Assembly (NCBI RefSeq): GCF_024679245.1
Contig: NC_090172.1
Location: 8,107,233 to 8,171,232, forward strand
Source: Pseudorasbora parva
Lineage: Eukaryota > Chordata > Actinopteri > Cypriniformes > Gobionidae
Length of the DNA: 64,000 nt
Direction: 5' to 3'
Shown piece after piece: positions 38,366 through 49,889 of this stretch (the first letter of the stretch is position 1; every line of letters starts with the position of its first letter). The translations under genes were made by a program, and so were the position numbers. The notes below the pieces were generated by a model, which saw nothing but the letters and a program-made list of their open reading frames with translations, was not told the origin of the DNA and ran no database searches.

Positions 38366-39237
38366 TCATGTTCAATTGGCGTGTCTGAAGTTTGTTGATG
38401 CGTCCATCATAGTGACAACAGCCACATTACATCACATTACTTCCAGCTTGGATTTAAATAAAGGCAATCTGATTGGCTAAAACACTTGCGTTGGCGCTTG
38501 AAAAATGTGAACTTTTTCAACTTCCACAGCAGTCACGTGATGCAAAGGAACCTACAATTAAGCATGACATCGCTCATTCAAAGTAAATGAGAAGCGTTGA
38601 AGCCTCGCCTGAATGCACCATTAGCATTGAGCCCTGCTATATTAAGGGTACAGCTAAATGTGACATTTATTATAAAATGTTAAGACCTAAATTTAACCTA
38701 AAGTTAAAGTTCACCTAAATTGAAAGTTCTTAAAGCCTATCAAAATGTTAAAGCTCAAATTTTACTCAATTCACCCTCAGAAATTGAGAAAAAAAAATAT
38801 ATATATATTTTGGTTTTTTGTAATTTGTGATTAATTAGTTCATTTTTTAATTGATTGATAGCACTTATATATATAGTGATTTGTGAAATGTGGTCTCTGA
38901 ACTTGAGTGCCCCTGGTGTAAAAAGACAAAGTAGATGTGAATATTTCGGAAAGCATTCAAGAGTCGTTTAGGGGTCTACCACAGCATTATCTCGGGATGA
39001 AATGTGCCCCTGCGCTTTAAAAGACAGGGTCAAAGGCACAACAGCTCTTCAGTGGTGAGTGTGTGGCTCGACTCACGTGTCTCAGGGCAAGTATGCCTGT
39101 TAGCATCTCTTTAGCTTCATCTCTGGAAGAGTGCTTCAGACAGTGTCGCACAACAAGTCCAGGTGCACTTCAGTCTTGACTCTTCGTCTCTGTATTGACC
39201 TTCGTATATGGAATCCAGCGCCAGAGCCCTGCTAGCA
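38366..39237. other. Unassigned DNA, possible 3' UTR of the minus-strand gene
   Basis: Contains a MITE-like stretch at about 38370-38640 and AT-rich DNA. If 39238-39369 is a terminal coding exon, this would include its 3' UTR; an AATAAA signal (minus) lies at 38666-38671. That link is weak. Confidence 0.3.
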
Positions 39238-39369
39238 TTAGAAAGCTTCAAAGCCAAGACTGCCGCATAAGCCGCGGGTCTGCTGGATGTAGCCCTCCAA
39301 GGCGCTGGCCTCGTGCAACTCCCAGGGCAGCACTTGTCTCAGAATTGGGAGGCTGCTCCCACCCAGGCC
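39238..39369 (-). CDS. Possible terminal coding exon of a host gene
   Basis: On the minus strand an acceptor (CACTTTCAG, AG at 39371-39370) precedes a phase-0 frame of 43 codons. It starts GLGGSSLPILRQVLPWEL, continues HEASALEGYIQQTRGLCG and ends GFEAF with TAA at 39240-39238. The composition differs from surrounding AT-rich DNA. It is on the same strand as, and downstream of, the two coiled-coil exons at 47.6 and 44.3 kb, which also end in phase 0. So it could be the last exon of that gene. The polypyrimidine tract is poor, another frame is also open here, and I do not recognise the protein. Treat as a candidate. Confidence 0.4.
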   Translation of the reverse strand, partial: GLGGSSLPILRQVLPWELHEASALEGYIQQTRGLCGSLGFEAF

Positions 39370-40021
39370 CTGAAAGTGACACATGCGTGGTTGTCACCAG
39401 TGTGTCACCTCCTGCGCACTGAAGTATGAGGCAATTTCCTGCGAGCATCGTGTAGCTGAGGAAGCGAGAGGGAGGGGGACCGGCCGCACCCCTGCTCCAG
39501 TGTTCTCTTTGATACTGTCAGGGAAGAGTAATGGCTTTCTGTTGCTGCTGCTACTACCAAACTAATGTTGTGTGACTTTGGCTCTCCTTTGCAATGCGTT
39601 TCTGCTACAGTGAGGGCAAGACTGATGGGGAGGAGAGAGGAGAAGAGCAAAGTAGGGAGATAGAAGGCAAGGGTAAGGATCCTGACAGCCCCTGGGGCAT
39701 ATGGGAAATACCCAAAGAGTGGGCAGTAAGAGCAAGTGGTTTGACACAGATAACCTTCCCCTTCTACTTACCTTGCCCATAGGCTCCACAGGAATACAAC
39801 TGCAACTTTTACAAACCACCAGTTTCTTTAAATATAGAAATAGTTCACTCAAACATGAAAATTCATTAGCAATTTTTATAAAGCCTGTATTTATAATGAA
39901 TTAAATCACCACAGAAGTAGGCTATACAACTCGACAGCTTCTGTCAATCTACTGTTAATCTTGAGTACATATAGAGTAGTATTGCATCCTCCATATCTCC
40001 GAAGAGTCAGATGAGCTGTAC
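39370..40021. other. Unassigned DNA
   Basis: Several overlapping open frames (39383-39904) with no recognisable domain. No repeat termini found. Confidence 0.35.
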
Positions 40022-40392
40022 TTGTCTGGCTATCACCAGACCAAGCTCAATTTAAGATTGAACATTGGTCTGGGGAGTCTGCTCTGTATTTTCTACTGCT
40101 CAAGAGGCGTGATCAATGAGCATTATTTGAATGACTCTGTATGCAATTGGTTAGTTCTTCTTCAACCAATCAAACCACAACCAATCGTGATCAACGAGCA
40201 ACGACCCACCGCTTCTCTATCCGTCATTGTGTTAAACCATCATGCCAATAGAGCGCCAGGTGAATAAGCCAGTCTGCTATTGGTTCCCGCAAAAGTGTAA
40301 CAGAAGCAGTAGAAATTAATGTACAGGTTTCCAGACTGAGTTGCTGGGCAAAATCAAATCGCCGGCAGATCAGGGTGGGTTTACCCAGTCTA
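40022..40392. mobile_element. MITE-like element
   Basis: The left part TGTCTGGCTATCACCAGACC and the right part ending GGGTTTACCCAGTCTAG have the look of an abundant cyprinid repeat with weakly complementary ends. No coding sequence. Boundaries approximate. Confidence 0.4.
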
Positions 40393-40464
40393 GAGCTGTA
40401 CTGATTCTTTCCGAAAATAGCCAAACTTATAAAGGTGTGCAGTGGGTGGAGTTAAAGAGTCACA

Positions 40465-40466
<2 letters not shown>

Positions 40467-40534
<68 letters not shown>
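40467..40534. repeat. (CA)n microsatellite
   Basis: A pure CA run of about 68 bp. Confidence 0.96.
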
Positions 40535-40537
<3 letters not shown>

Positions 40538-40625
40538 GCAAAATACATCATGGCTAGACTGAAACTTGTTTGAATCCTGTAGGAGTGTATTTATTTACAT
40601 TTTGGCCATGTTTAGCATGAAAATC

Positions 40626-41381
40626 TAGCCTGATGTGGTCATACGTGAGTCTGAAACTTCTCCATTGGGCTGTGATTATGAGACGTGTTTTAACCAAACC
40701 AGGAAAGACATCAATTTGGATAGACCTACAACCAATCAGAGCAACGAAGGGACGCATTGTCAAATGTCAACAGAGTTCAACTGCACTGTGTTGCCAAGTC
40801 CGCATTTTTTCCGCGGGTTCTTTTCTATGTCCGCGGGTTTAAGCGACTATTATGTGATATATAGACCCATGAGTGCGAATTTTAGCAGGCAACCATACCA
40901 AAATAACACACATTTTACCCCCCAAACGCCATTTTTCCCCCGGAGAACCCCCCGAGAAGCTATTAAGGCTAGTAGTTGGCGCGTTTTGTTGTAAAAATTT
41001 GGCAACCCTGTGTGCACGTGCGCTGAAATCAGGCTGGAATACACGATCTTTGCCAGTGTTGTAAAATAATTTAATGATACAGAGAGCTCTTACCCAACAT
41101 GATCATCATTTCTGAGAGAAATTGTGAAGGTGAATGCATATAGAAACAAGCTCTCTGTTTAGGATTCAAACAAATATAATCCAAGCCCCTTTGATGACGT
41201 GCATGATTACGTTACTGTTGATCATCTGTCCATCATCGTCTAAAGCCCGCCCTGATGATTTCATTGGTCCGAACAGTTTCTGTTCGGGGATAATTACTCC
41301 TCTATGGAGCAATGCCAGACCGAATTGCCCGACCTAAAAAATGTGTGGGCGGGGCTGAGTTCGGCTGGCATCCAGGCTAAT
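40626..41381. mobile_element. MITE with TAGCCTG(G)ATG termini
   Basis: The left end TAGCCTGATG and the complement of the right end, TAGCCTGGATG, are inverted repeats. The right arm GGGCGGGGCTGAGTTCGGCT is a common cyprinid sequence. Another repeat appears nested at 40791-41010. No coding sequence. Confidence 0.5.
40791..41010. mobile_element. Nested small element with TTGCCAA/TTGGCAA ends
   Basis: Starts TTGCCAAGTCCGC and ends AAATTTGGCAACCCTG, complementary over the terminal bases. It contains two copies of CCGCGGGTT. It lies inside the TAGCCTG element; a TSD could not be fixed. Confidence 0.4.
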
Positions 41382-43494
41382 GAAAATCCAACTTCTTAAC
41401 AGTGTAAATATGTTAGAATGTATCAGAATGCATGAAATAGCATTAGACAAAAAAATTGCTCATTAATATTTGATAAACCTTTGTCCACCAAATCATATAA
41501 AACATATATCAGGGAATTATATCACAGACCGGACCCCTGAAAACTCTCATGACTTTAAAAAGTCTCTTAAAATATCACATAATTTGAATTCTGACAAGGC
41601 AAGGTTAGCTTAGGATGCAAAACGCCACGTGGGGTGACTTCCCTAAAAAATAAGGATATTTATTACTAATCAATTCATGGTATTTAAAAAATATATACTT
41701 TTTTTGCATAGAAAAATATTTTTAAAGACTTTCATGTGTTAGAGAAAAAAATATGTTTCTACATTGTATTTAATGGTTACTCCATATGCCATTTTTAGAA
41801 TCATTCAATTGAAATGTATCTTTAAAATTGTAAAAGTTTTTTAAAACAATGGACTCAAACTGAATCCAAGAACTTGGCACATGTTTTAAATTACACTTTT
41901 CTTGACATTTTTATTTGTCATTGACTCTAAAACGTGAGCCACCTGACATTTCACCTCTGCCAAACAAATCCTAAAACCACTTTATTCCACGATGAACAGG
42001 AAGAGACACTCTCAAGCTTTTAAAAACAGCCAAATCAATCACCTACACAGTCTCCAACCACCTTAAGACCCTTGATATTTGATTTTACTTGAGGGTCACA
42101 AACCTCAGACTCTCATCTTCAGACATCACCTAATAACATGAAACAACATGCATAATTACATCCTGAATCACTGCATCTAACCATACCAAATCCAATAACC
42201 GACTGAGGAAAAAGCCTTTTTCTTTTCTTAAAACAATTTTCATGCTAGACAAAAACAAAATGAACTTCGTCACTGTCTATCTATTCGCTTCACATCTGAC
42301 CTCTTTCCCATTTCTCTGTCATGGATTTAATTGCCATCTAATCCTATCCAGAAATTATAAGATAATTATACCAAATTAGTGCCTGATTAAAATTGCACAA
42401 TATTACAATTCATTAGAGTTATCTGACTCCCAGTGTCTCTGGGCTTTAAGCCAGATGTGTGAAGATGTCAGTAGATGGAGGAGGGACAGTGGTTCCATTC
42501 AGCTCCTCCAATCACTCAATGGGGTTGGGGGTTTTCATATATGTGCGTTTGAAACTAAGACAGATGAACTGCTCTGGTTTCTGTATCCTAATGAATAGTT
42601 CTGAAAGCTAGAGCTTCCATATGGACCAATCCAATACTATCTTGTATTATGATTGCAACACTCTGGGCCACCCACTCCCGGTCCTGGTCCACTTATTGTT
42701 CACATTTGTATTTTAACACCAAAGAGACACCTAGTCTTAGCCTCAGACATCTCGCCCACTGACCGTTGACTGAAGGTCTGATGCATATGGCATACTTATC
42801 TGGAAACAATTCAGGAGTTTCGAAGTCGTCATCTGATTGATTGAAATCTACAGGATGTCTGTGAGACGAGTGTGTTGCGTTCTTTAACAGTCCGATCAGA
42901 AACAAATGCTGTGACGCCAAACTCCCTAGTTGAAGAAGAACGCCATTGTGTTTACAACTGTGACAATGTGCTCTTACCAGGATCAACTAAAGGCTGGAAG
43001 TATGTGAAGTTCGCGGCTCCATTGTTGCAGTAAACTTAAAGAACGTTCATGAACGAATAATTTGTAGATGCACACTTGTCTGTTTTTGCAAGGACACCGA
43101 CTTTACTTTCCACACCTCTAAACATGACACGAAACAAAACGAACTGTAAAAAGGTTGCGTTACATGTCAGTCAAATTTCCTCTTGGGCCGTCCTTGACCA
43201 ATGAAAGCTGCAATGGAGTCCAGACCTTCTGCCATTAGTCTGAAGGTCTGGCTGCGCAAGACTAACAGATACCAAACCTAAGGGCATATGGATATGTTCC
43301 CAACCTGACTGGTATATTTCGTGACAGAACTTACCAAACATCCAAACCAATACTGTGTGCTGGTCTAAATGCACTCAATGTATGTGTGTATCCTACATAT
43401 CATGAAATCTGACCACCTGAGAACTCGTGAAGTGCTTATACAATGCGTAAAGGAGTCAAAACAGCAGCAGGAATCCCTCAGGAATCGCGTTGCA
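41382..43494. other. Unassigned intron-like DNA
   Basis: Mostly AT-rich. Near 42740 and 43225 the words CTGAAGGTCTG recur and suggest an old repeat between them. No exon with splice sites was recognised. Confidence 0.35.
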
Positions 43495-43699
43495 TTCATA
43501 TTTCATTCGAACCTCACCAAAGTTCATTTGGAAGCAGACAGAGATCCATCTTTTCAGCGCTCTCTGTCCTCTTGTTTGATGCACACCAGGGTTCATATGG
43601 CAGCGCTAACACTTATTCAAATGAACCGCACTAACAGAGCAATCGCACCAGGGCTCGTTTTAATTGAACCAAACATGACAAGTGTGAACACACCCTAAG
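43495..43699. mobile_element. DNA-transposon right-end fragment
   Basis: Ends GTGTGAACACACCCTAA, a familiar cyprinid transposon terminus, preceded by CGCACCAGGGCTCGTTTTAA and AAATGAACCGCACTAACAG. The left terminus was not found. Confidence 0.45.
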
Positions 43700-44305
43700 C
43701 TGACATGAGAGCAAATAGATTATCTCCATCAACACTGTACTGAAAATGTAGTACATTGACTAATACAGATGAACACTGATCATCGCATAACTTACTGTAT
43801 ACATGGCTGCTCTAACCTGAAGCACACTAATCTAGTGATACATTTACTTTAATTAATGTTCTATAATAAACAAATCTCTGATTGGATGAACCACATTTGA
43901 AGCGGTTCATATTCGTACTAACTTCTACTTAGTTCTTAGTTCTATACTAATTTCTATATTAATGTACCAGATTGTAACAATGATCCCTAAACAACATACA
44001 ACCTGGATAATGAACTGCATTTCTCAGTGTAAAATTTGCTTAATGTCTTGTATTATACTGTATACGACACACATATGATATTCACATACACTCTTCATCA
44101 AGACATCGCTGAAAATGCAAATGACTAATACTGTATGAATACAGATCATCTTGTTTAGTATTTACAGTAATTAAAACCATTAGGTTATTCGTTTAACTCC
44201 AACACCTTTTTCAACACGTTTGATTTGTTATAGGAACCATGCCCACATAAGGTTAAGTGTGAGTGAGGTGTGAACACACACACTCGTAAACAAACGCTTG
44301 CTTAC
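43700..44305. other. Intron-like DNA
   Basis: AT-rich, no repeat ends or exons seen. It lies just downstream (minus strand) of the 44306-44389 exon. Confidence 0.35.
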
Positions 44306-44389
44306 AGCATTCAGCATGCCGCTGTTGCTCTCCGCTCTCTCAGTCAGTTGTAGTCTCAGCTGAGCTATAGTCTCTTCTGAACCCTGTAC
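44306..44389 (-). CDS. Host exon: coiled-coil segment, 28 codons
   Basis: The minus-strand exon is bounded by an excellent acceptor (TTTGTTTCTCCTCTATTCAG, AG at 44391-44390) and a donor GTAAGC (44305-44300). The 84 bp give 28 codons in phase 0/0: VQGSEETIAQLRLQL then TERAESNSGMLNA. The Leu/Ile spacing in IAQLRLQL fits a coiled-coil heptad. It follows the 47557-47703 exon in the same frame and strand, so the two can be spliced without a frame change. I cannot assign a gene; it is part of a coiled-coil scaffold-type protein. Confidence 0.6.
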
Positions 44390-44784
44390 CTGAATAGAGG
44401 AGAAACAAACTTTGTTAAGATTGTCTTTCTGAATGATAAAGGACAAACAGAGAGGAATTTAAAGGTGAAGTGTGTAGTGTCTGTGAATTACAAAAATAGA
44501 ATTACAAAAATAAAGCATATTTTCAAACGACCTTGCAAATACCCATTTCACTCCTCTCCCAATTCAAACATCACAAATACAGCTCTTACAGGTGCTTGTG
44601 AAGGCATGTCTCATCTGCCGTCTTATGTCTGCAATTTCGGAAATCTTATAAGATCATTACAAATCACACTATATGACATGGATCTAATAAACTTGGGTAT
44701 GTAGACTGCACGATGATGATACCTATTGAACCATTGACTATGTCGGAAGTTAGAATAGAAGAATAAAACGTCATAAGCACGGAC

Positions 44785-45935
44785 TAGGGCTGGGCGATAT
44801 GGCCAAAATTTCATATCCCGATATAGCTCATTTGATATCCCGATAACGATATACATAACGATATAGCAACCTTTCTATTAATTCAGTTTATGAATAGTCT
44901 ATACAAAATTGCAATGTGGAAATGCAGTTTGAAATGATATACAAAACAAATAAAGGTAGTATGGACTACATTTTTATTTTATTTAGAACCTTTTTTTAAA
45001 GCAAGACTGTTAGTAAAGTTAACACCTGCCTAGGGATGTTTACCGATGAACGTTTGACCGATGGCTGACCGTATCAACGTTAACCGATCAAAGTTGTCGG
45101 TTAAAATAAATAAAAAAGTGATCTCTAAATTAGGCTATTATAGACAGTGGACTAAACGCTACTACAGTTGGCCGTCTCATTCCAAAATCTTTTTGTGTGA
45201 TTGAACATATCCCTCGCACTCAATTTTTCATAACTTGCCTGTTTGTACTTAATAAACCAATAAAAACATTTGGCGCGAGGTCACAGCGTTTGGGTTTGCG
45301 CGCTCACAAGGTTTGCAAAAAGTAAACACTCGAGGTTAGAGCCAGAGCAGACGACAGTATGAAGCGTGCATTTCGCTTAAGATGGGCTTACATTTGGAAA
45401 TATATTACATCTTCATTTCAGTGGTAACACATAAGGTGTTGATCGTCTTTCTTTATTATTGTTAGCAGTAACGTTACCTCAAACTAAAGCGGCGTCTCTT
45501 CGGAGCTGTCATTTTCTTAAATGAGCCGCGGCAATGATTCAAATGAGCTTCTAAGGCTGGACAAACGCCTTTATTTTCAACGCGATCACCTTGTACCCAA
45601 ACCATTTCGAAACTAAGGAGCCATTTGTCCTCTGATTACAAACAAGCTCCTTTGCGGCGCGTTTGCGGGACTCGTGTTTCGCGCTGTGGGGGATTTTAAA
45701 AAAGTGACGTGAGTGGAAGGGAGGCTGCAGCGCGTGTGTGTGTGAGTAAGAGAGCGAGAGAGAGACAGAGGGAGCGCGTTTATGTATTGCATGGGCATGC
45801 CATGGCGTGAGGTGCATCTTGACATAAAATTCTGCCATAAACGCCTTATCGTGGCGTAAGCGATAGAGCCTAATATAAAACGATAGACATTTTCTATCGT
45901 CCAGACGATATATTTCGTCATATCGCCCAGCCCTA
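44785..45935. mobile_element. hAT element with exact 8-bp TSD
   Basis: Starts TAGGGCTGGGCGATATG and ends CATATCGCCCAGCCCTA, a 17-bp perfect TIR. GCACGGAC flanks it exactly at 44777-44784 and 45936-45943. The 1151-bp body has no transposase. A second hAT-like start, CTAGGGATGTTTACCG, near 45032 may be another insertion. The intact TSD suggests a fairly recent event. It is inside the presumed intron between the two coiled-coil exons. Confidence 0.92.
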
Positions 45936-45943
45936 GCACGGAC

Positions 45944-47117
45944 TATGACACACGTGGTAAACAAATACATACAGATGAATCACACTTTGGCAATTGTGGT
46001 TTTTATGTGGTTTTATTTGGTTTTTTTAAAAGAGGAAGAAGCAAATGAGGAGGTTATGGACATGATCATGGCTAGCGAAAAAAGGCCAACTTGGCATGCC
46101 AATTTTAGTTGGCTACGCACAAAAATTAAATTTGGACTGATAGTCTGAATGTAGCCTAAATGCAGCACATTTTGGCTTGCACTTTTGTAACCAAAGCTAA
46201 ATGGTTTTTTTTTCCACTGTAACGAATCAGTCATGATCCAACAGTGGTTAAACACCCTCTGGCTCCGCCTGCAGCAGTAGCCACGCCCCCAAACTATCGG
46301 AATGATTAAGCTGGAGAGAGATCTGAGAGTTTGCTTTCAAAGTTTTTCAATGAACCAAAGTTTCCATGGTGCTCGGACGACACAGCGTTTATACTTTTAG
46401 GGGAGATAAACCCATTAATGGCATACTAATGATAGTAAATGAACAATAAAATCAACTAAGATAATTTTATTTTTTACATACAAAGATCTTTCACATACTT
46501 AAAGGTAAACTTGAGAAGATGTAAACTTGCAAGATCTTCAATACAAATACTGTAAATGTTGTTTTGTACAAAAATGTTGCTGTGATAGTAAAAACCCTTT
46601 AGGTTTTCCATCCTCATAGGTTTATTTGGACATCACTGTGAGAACTAGAGAATGCCTGCTGTAGTTTTAACAAGTATTATGCGTGTGAAAGACTTCTTCA
46701 ATCAAAACCTGACATGCCAATCTTTCATCCAGTCATCTGGGCTGAAGGGGAACACTGGACTGATTGAATGATTTGCTCTACAGCTTCACCCCTGCAGTGT
46801 TTCTGTTCTCACACTGAACCTCCTAAAAAGTCAATGAGATGCTCATCACAGTAAATTCATTGCTCCCTCACACTCATGGAAAGGGGAGAGGACTATATAA
46901 AGAACTGTGTTCTATATGAAGCAAAGTTTATGTCAAATATGTGCAAGGATAATGGGATAATGGACAATTGCACTTCAAAAAGAATTTAAAACTGGGGGAT
47001 AGTATGATAAATACTTTTATTCTGCAAAAGCAAAAAGAAGTCTCATTTAGTATTTGTGCAAAACCTGTGTGTGAACCTGCTTGCATAGAATTCATGATTC
47101 ATCAGTAAGTTCATACA
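45944..47117. other. Intron-like DNA
   Basis: No exon or clear repeat terminus recognised. Confidence 0.35.
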
Positions 47118-47511
47118 TACACTGCCATTCAAAATATATGGGTCAGAAATATGACCCATAATATTTCAATTCCGCAAAGACACATTCACTGGATCAGATT
47201 ATATCAGAAGATTTCTGCTTTAAATAAATGCTATTCTTTTGAATTGTCTATTAATCAAAGAATCATGAAAGAATATTAAGCAGCACTGTTTTGATAATGA
47301 CTGTTTCTTGAGCACTTATTAGAATGATAGAGACACTGAAGACTGGACAATGGCTGCTGAAAATTTAGTTTTGCCGTCACAGATAAATATTTAAAACTGT
47401 ATTAAAATACAGAATAGTTATTTTAATCAAATAATATATTTATTTATTTTTATTGTTTTTAATAAGAGACTTCTCTCAAGAATCTTACCAACCCCAAACT
47501 TTTGGGTGGTA
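47118..47511. mobile_element. MITE with TACACTGCCATTCAAA / CCAAACTTTTGGGTGGTA ends
   Basis: The ends resemble the abundant fish repeat that runs from 'CCATTCAAAAGT' to 'ACTTTTGGGTGGTA', with AAATAAATGC.ATTC and AAGAATCATGAAAGAATA inside. Related fragments occur near 50,150-50,300 and 50,840-50,930. Non-coding, about 50 bp downstream of the next exon. Confidence 0.5.
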
Positions 47512-47556
47512 AGAAAACACAACTAGGTCTGGAAAAGTCTATAGTGTGTCTGCTAC

Positions 47557-47703
47557 CTGCTGTTGAAGCTCTTTGACTCTGGCCTCCAGCTGAAGCAGCT
47601 GTTGAAGCTGCTGGAGCTCGTGCTGTCCTTTCAGAGACATCTCCTGGTGTAGCTCAGTGATGACATCCTGCAGTTCCAGGATCAGAGCCTCTCGCTCCTC
47701 CAC
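47557..47703 (-). CDS. Host exon: coiled-coil segment, 49 codons
   Basis: On the minus strand the exon follows an acceptor TGTTGCAG (AG at 47705-47704) and ends at CAG|GTAGCA (donor at 47556). Its 147 bp give 49 codons, phase 0/0: VEEREALILELQDVI, TELHQEMSLKGQHEL, then QQLQQLLQLEARVKELQQQ. The high Glu/Gln/Leu content with a leucine every 3-4 residues is a coiled coil. Codon use is GC-rich at third positions, unlike the surrounding intron. It joins in frame to the 44306-44389 exon. The parent gene must extend beyond the window, and I could not identify it. Confidence 0.68.
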
Positions 47704-47705
47704 CT

Positions 47706-48660
47706 GCAACACATGACCGCTGCCATGTCAATAGACTGTTATCCATGATAGTTATGTGTTGACTTGGATGGCTATTTGTGATGGTATTAAATATTAACAA
47801 TGTCAAAACAAACACTCGGCCACTGTCAGATCACACACATAGGTTTGGGTTTCAATGTAGTGACTGCTGCAGTGACATGTTCAGCCTAACAAGCATGTAT
47901 ATATGACAAGTGCGGGAGTTGGAAAAAAAATCCCCATCAAATGTCTGGACAATGTCCATGTCATGCCATCATGCAAGTGCAGCTAAATCAGATTTTGTGT
48001 GTTCAATATGAAAGATGTCATAAAACTACCTACCACAACATCAACTATGTTTTACAGTATTTGACAACCTGCATCCCCATTAGCTTCATGTTTTGTTAAC
48101 GTGCACTACACACTGTGCCATGGCAGAGAAACAAAAGAAACAAAAGCGCAAAATACAATCAAGTATTTTACATATCTCCGACAGTAGTGTATGAATGGGT
48201 CATTTAGGGGCTTTTTCTCATTATGGATATAATTAACATTTGTAATTAAGGAATAGCCCTTAATTATGCACTGCTGGTCAAAAATTTGGAATGATTATTA
48301 TTTGTGTAATTTTAAAAGAGTTTTCTAATTTTTCTTAAAGGCATAGTTCACTCAAAAATTTAAATTTGAAGTTTATCTGCTTACCCCCAGGGCATCCAAG
48401 ATGTAGGTGTGTTTATTTCTTTCTTCAGTAGAACACAAATTAAGATTTTTAGCTCCAAATTTTTCCCTTCTTTTGTTTTTCTTTTTTTCTTTGTTTTTCT
48501 GTTTTTTTTTCTTTTTCTTTTTTAGCAAAAAGACCCTCTGCTTAAAAAAAAAATGTTTTATTCTAGCTTCATGCATGTTTTTTTTAATCAACACTTGATT
48601 GTGAGATTGTGATCAGATTCAGAATGATGATCAAAACATAAATGGAGTAGATCAAGTACA
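47706..48660. other. Intron-like DNA with MITE fragment
   Basis: Near 48340 AGGCATAGTTCACTCAAAAA is a common cyprinid MITE end, and the next 80 bases (CTGCTTACCCCCAGGGCATC) recur at 49,915. A T-rich run lies at about 48,475-48,525. No exon recognised. Confidence 0.4.
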
Positions 48661-48875
48661 TCAGTGCCCTTAAAGTTTGCACATTTCTGTAGCTTGTCCT
48701 GGGTCTACATTTCACAAATGACCTATCGGTAAGCCCCTCCCCTCAAACGCAGATGAGCCAATAGCAGTTGAACATCAGTTGCACGGGCACCGGAACATCT
48801 TTAGGTTTCAGCGCCATAGAGAAACATTGGAAAATCTGATGCTCTCATCGGTTTGATGGTGTTTGTTCAACAAAA

Positions 48876-48960
48876 ATGGTAAAACGATGTTCCTGGGTTA
48901 CTGTAACACTCATTGCAGGTATCCTGAGAGGATTTTTTTTTGGTTGTTTTTTGGTGAGAC
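48876..48960 (+). pseudogene. THAP-domain remnant of a DNA transposon
   Basis: From ATG 48876 the frame gives MVKRCSW followed by a shifted VTVTLIAGI. Allowing small deletions, the DNA (TGTTCCTGGGTTACTGTAAC, then GGTATCCTGAGAGG) fits the usual THAP start of 'MVKRCSWGTC..' and '..RYPER'. THAP domains head P-element and Kolobok transposases. The rest of the domain is not clear and no terminus is fixed; a possible TTAA terminus lies near 48,670. Confidence 0.45.
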
Positions 48961-49373
48961 TTTTCCCTTACTGTTTTTCAGATACTATGTATTCAGACAT
49001 ACTACTCTTTTGCTGTACTGTTTTCCACATTCTATACAGTAGGGAATTATTCAATTTTGAACAGAGCATTGATCTCTTAGAAGTCATTCTAATATGCTGA
49101 TTTGGTGCTCAGTTTGTCAGCAACGTGTTGCACAGACAGATGATGAAGAAAAATAACCTTCCAAACCTGAGTTTTAATGATAATCTAAAGGGTACAATAT
49201 AAAACAAATGGTATCTACAAAAACTCATGAAACACTCAATAAACTGAACACAGGAAAAGGAGGAACTACACAAACAATGTAAATAAAAAAAACAGCAAAC
49301 TGATCATGTGGGTAAACATAGAGACAAAGGAGATGTGGTAAATTCAACTTTTAAAATAAAAAGGGATAGTTCA

Positions 49374-49880
49374 TAGCCTAGAAATCTAGATGCACCCTAG
49401 CGGCAGCAAATTTAATCTGCCCACGAGTGTCGTCTAGCAACTTTCAATACCCTTCTGAGCTGTATTCGCCTAACTTTTGCCGGGCCAATCACATCATGTA
49501 TAGAGTCGGTGGGCGGGGCCATAATGACGACGGCAGAGTTGCGTTTGCGTGCTTCTAGTAAACACAGAAACTGGCGAACGGCAGTCTTTCGAATACGCTT
49601 TGACCGCGACTCTGGAAGACTTGGAGTCACGCTTAAGGGAACACGTTGCTTCCCAAAAAGGGAAGATGTGTTCTGAGTTTTGCCGACCGGATACGGCGAA
49701 TGTTTAATCAACAAGCTCTGCTTCACCTTCGTTGCTCTGGTTGGTTGTGTACCGTATCTTATCCTATCGCGTGCAGAGGGAGTTTGAAAGACAACCGTTT
49801 ATCCCGCCCCTCGGACTGAGCCCTGTCTATGGTGAGTTTCCAGACCAAACATCTTGATGTGGGTCTGGCTTGTCAGGCTA
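49374..49880. mobile_element. TIR element with 9-bp TSD, nested in a GATAGTTCA MITE
   Basis: Starts TAGCCTAGAAATC and ends TGTCAGGCTA. The sequence GATAGTTCA occurs at 49365-49373 and 49881-49889; it is also part of the host MITE terminus (AGGGATAGTTCATCCAAAAA), so the insertion split that MITE. The interior (GACTCTGGAAGACTTGGAGT) is shared with 53183-53435. No transposase. The superfamily is unsure: the 8-9 bp TSD fits hAT, Merlin or Mutator types. Confidence 0.65.
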
Positions 49881-49889
49881 GATAGTTCA

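Noticed and set aside
45551..45970. 139-codon minus-strand frame
   Set aside because: It lies inside the non-autonomous hAT at 44785-45935 and crosses its TIR and TSD; no domain.
48373..48598. Lys-rich / Phe-rich frames
   Set aside because: Translations of a T/A-rich low-complexity stretch.
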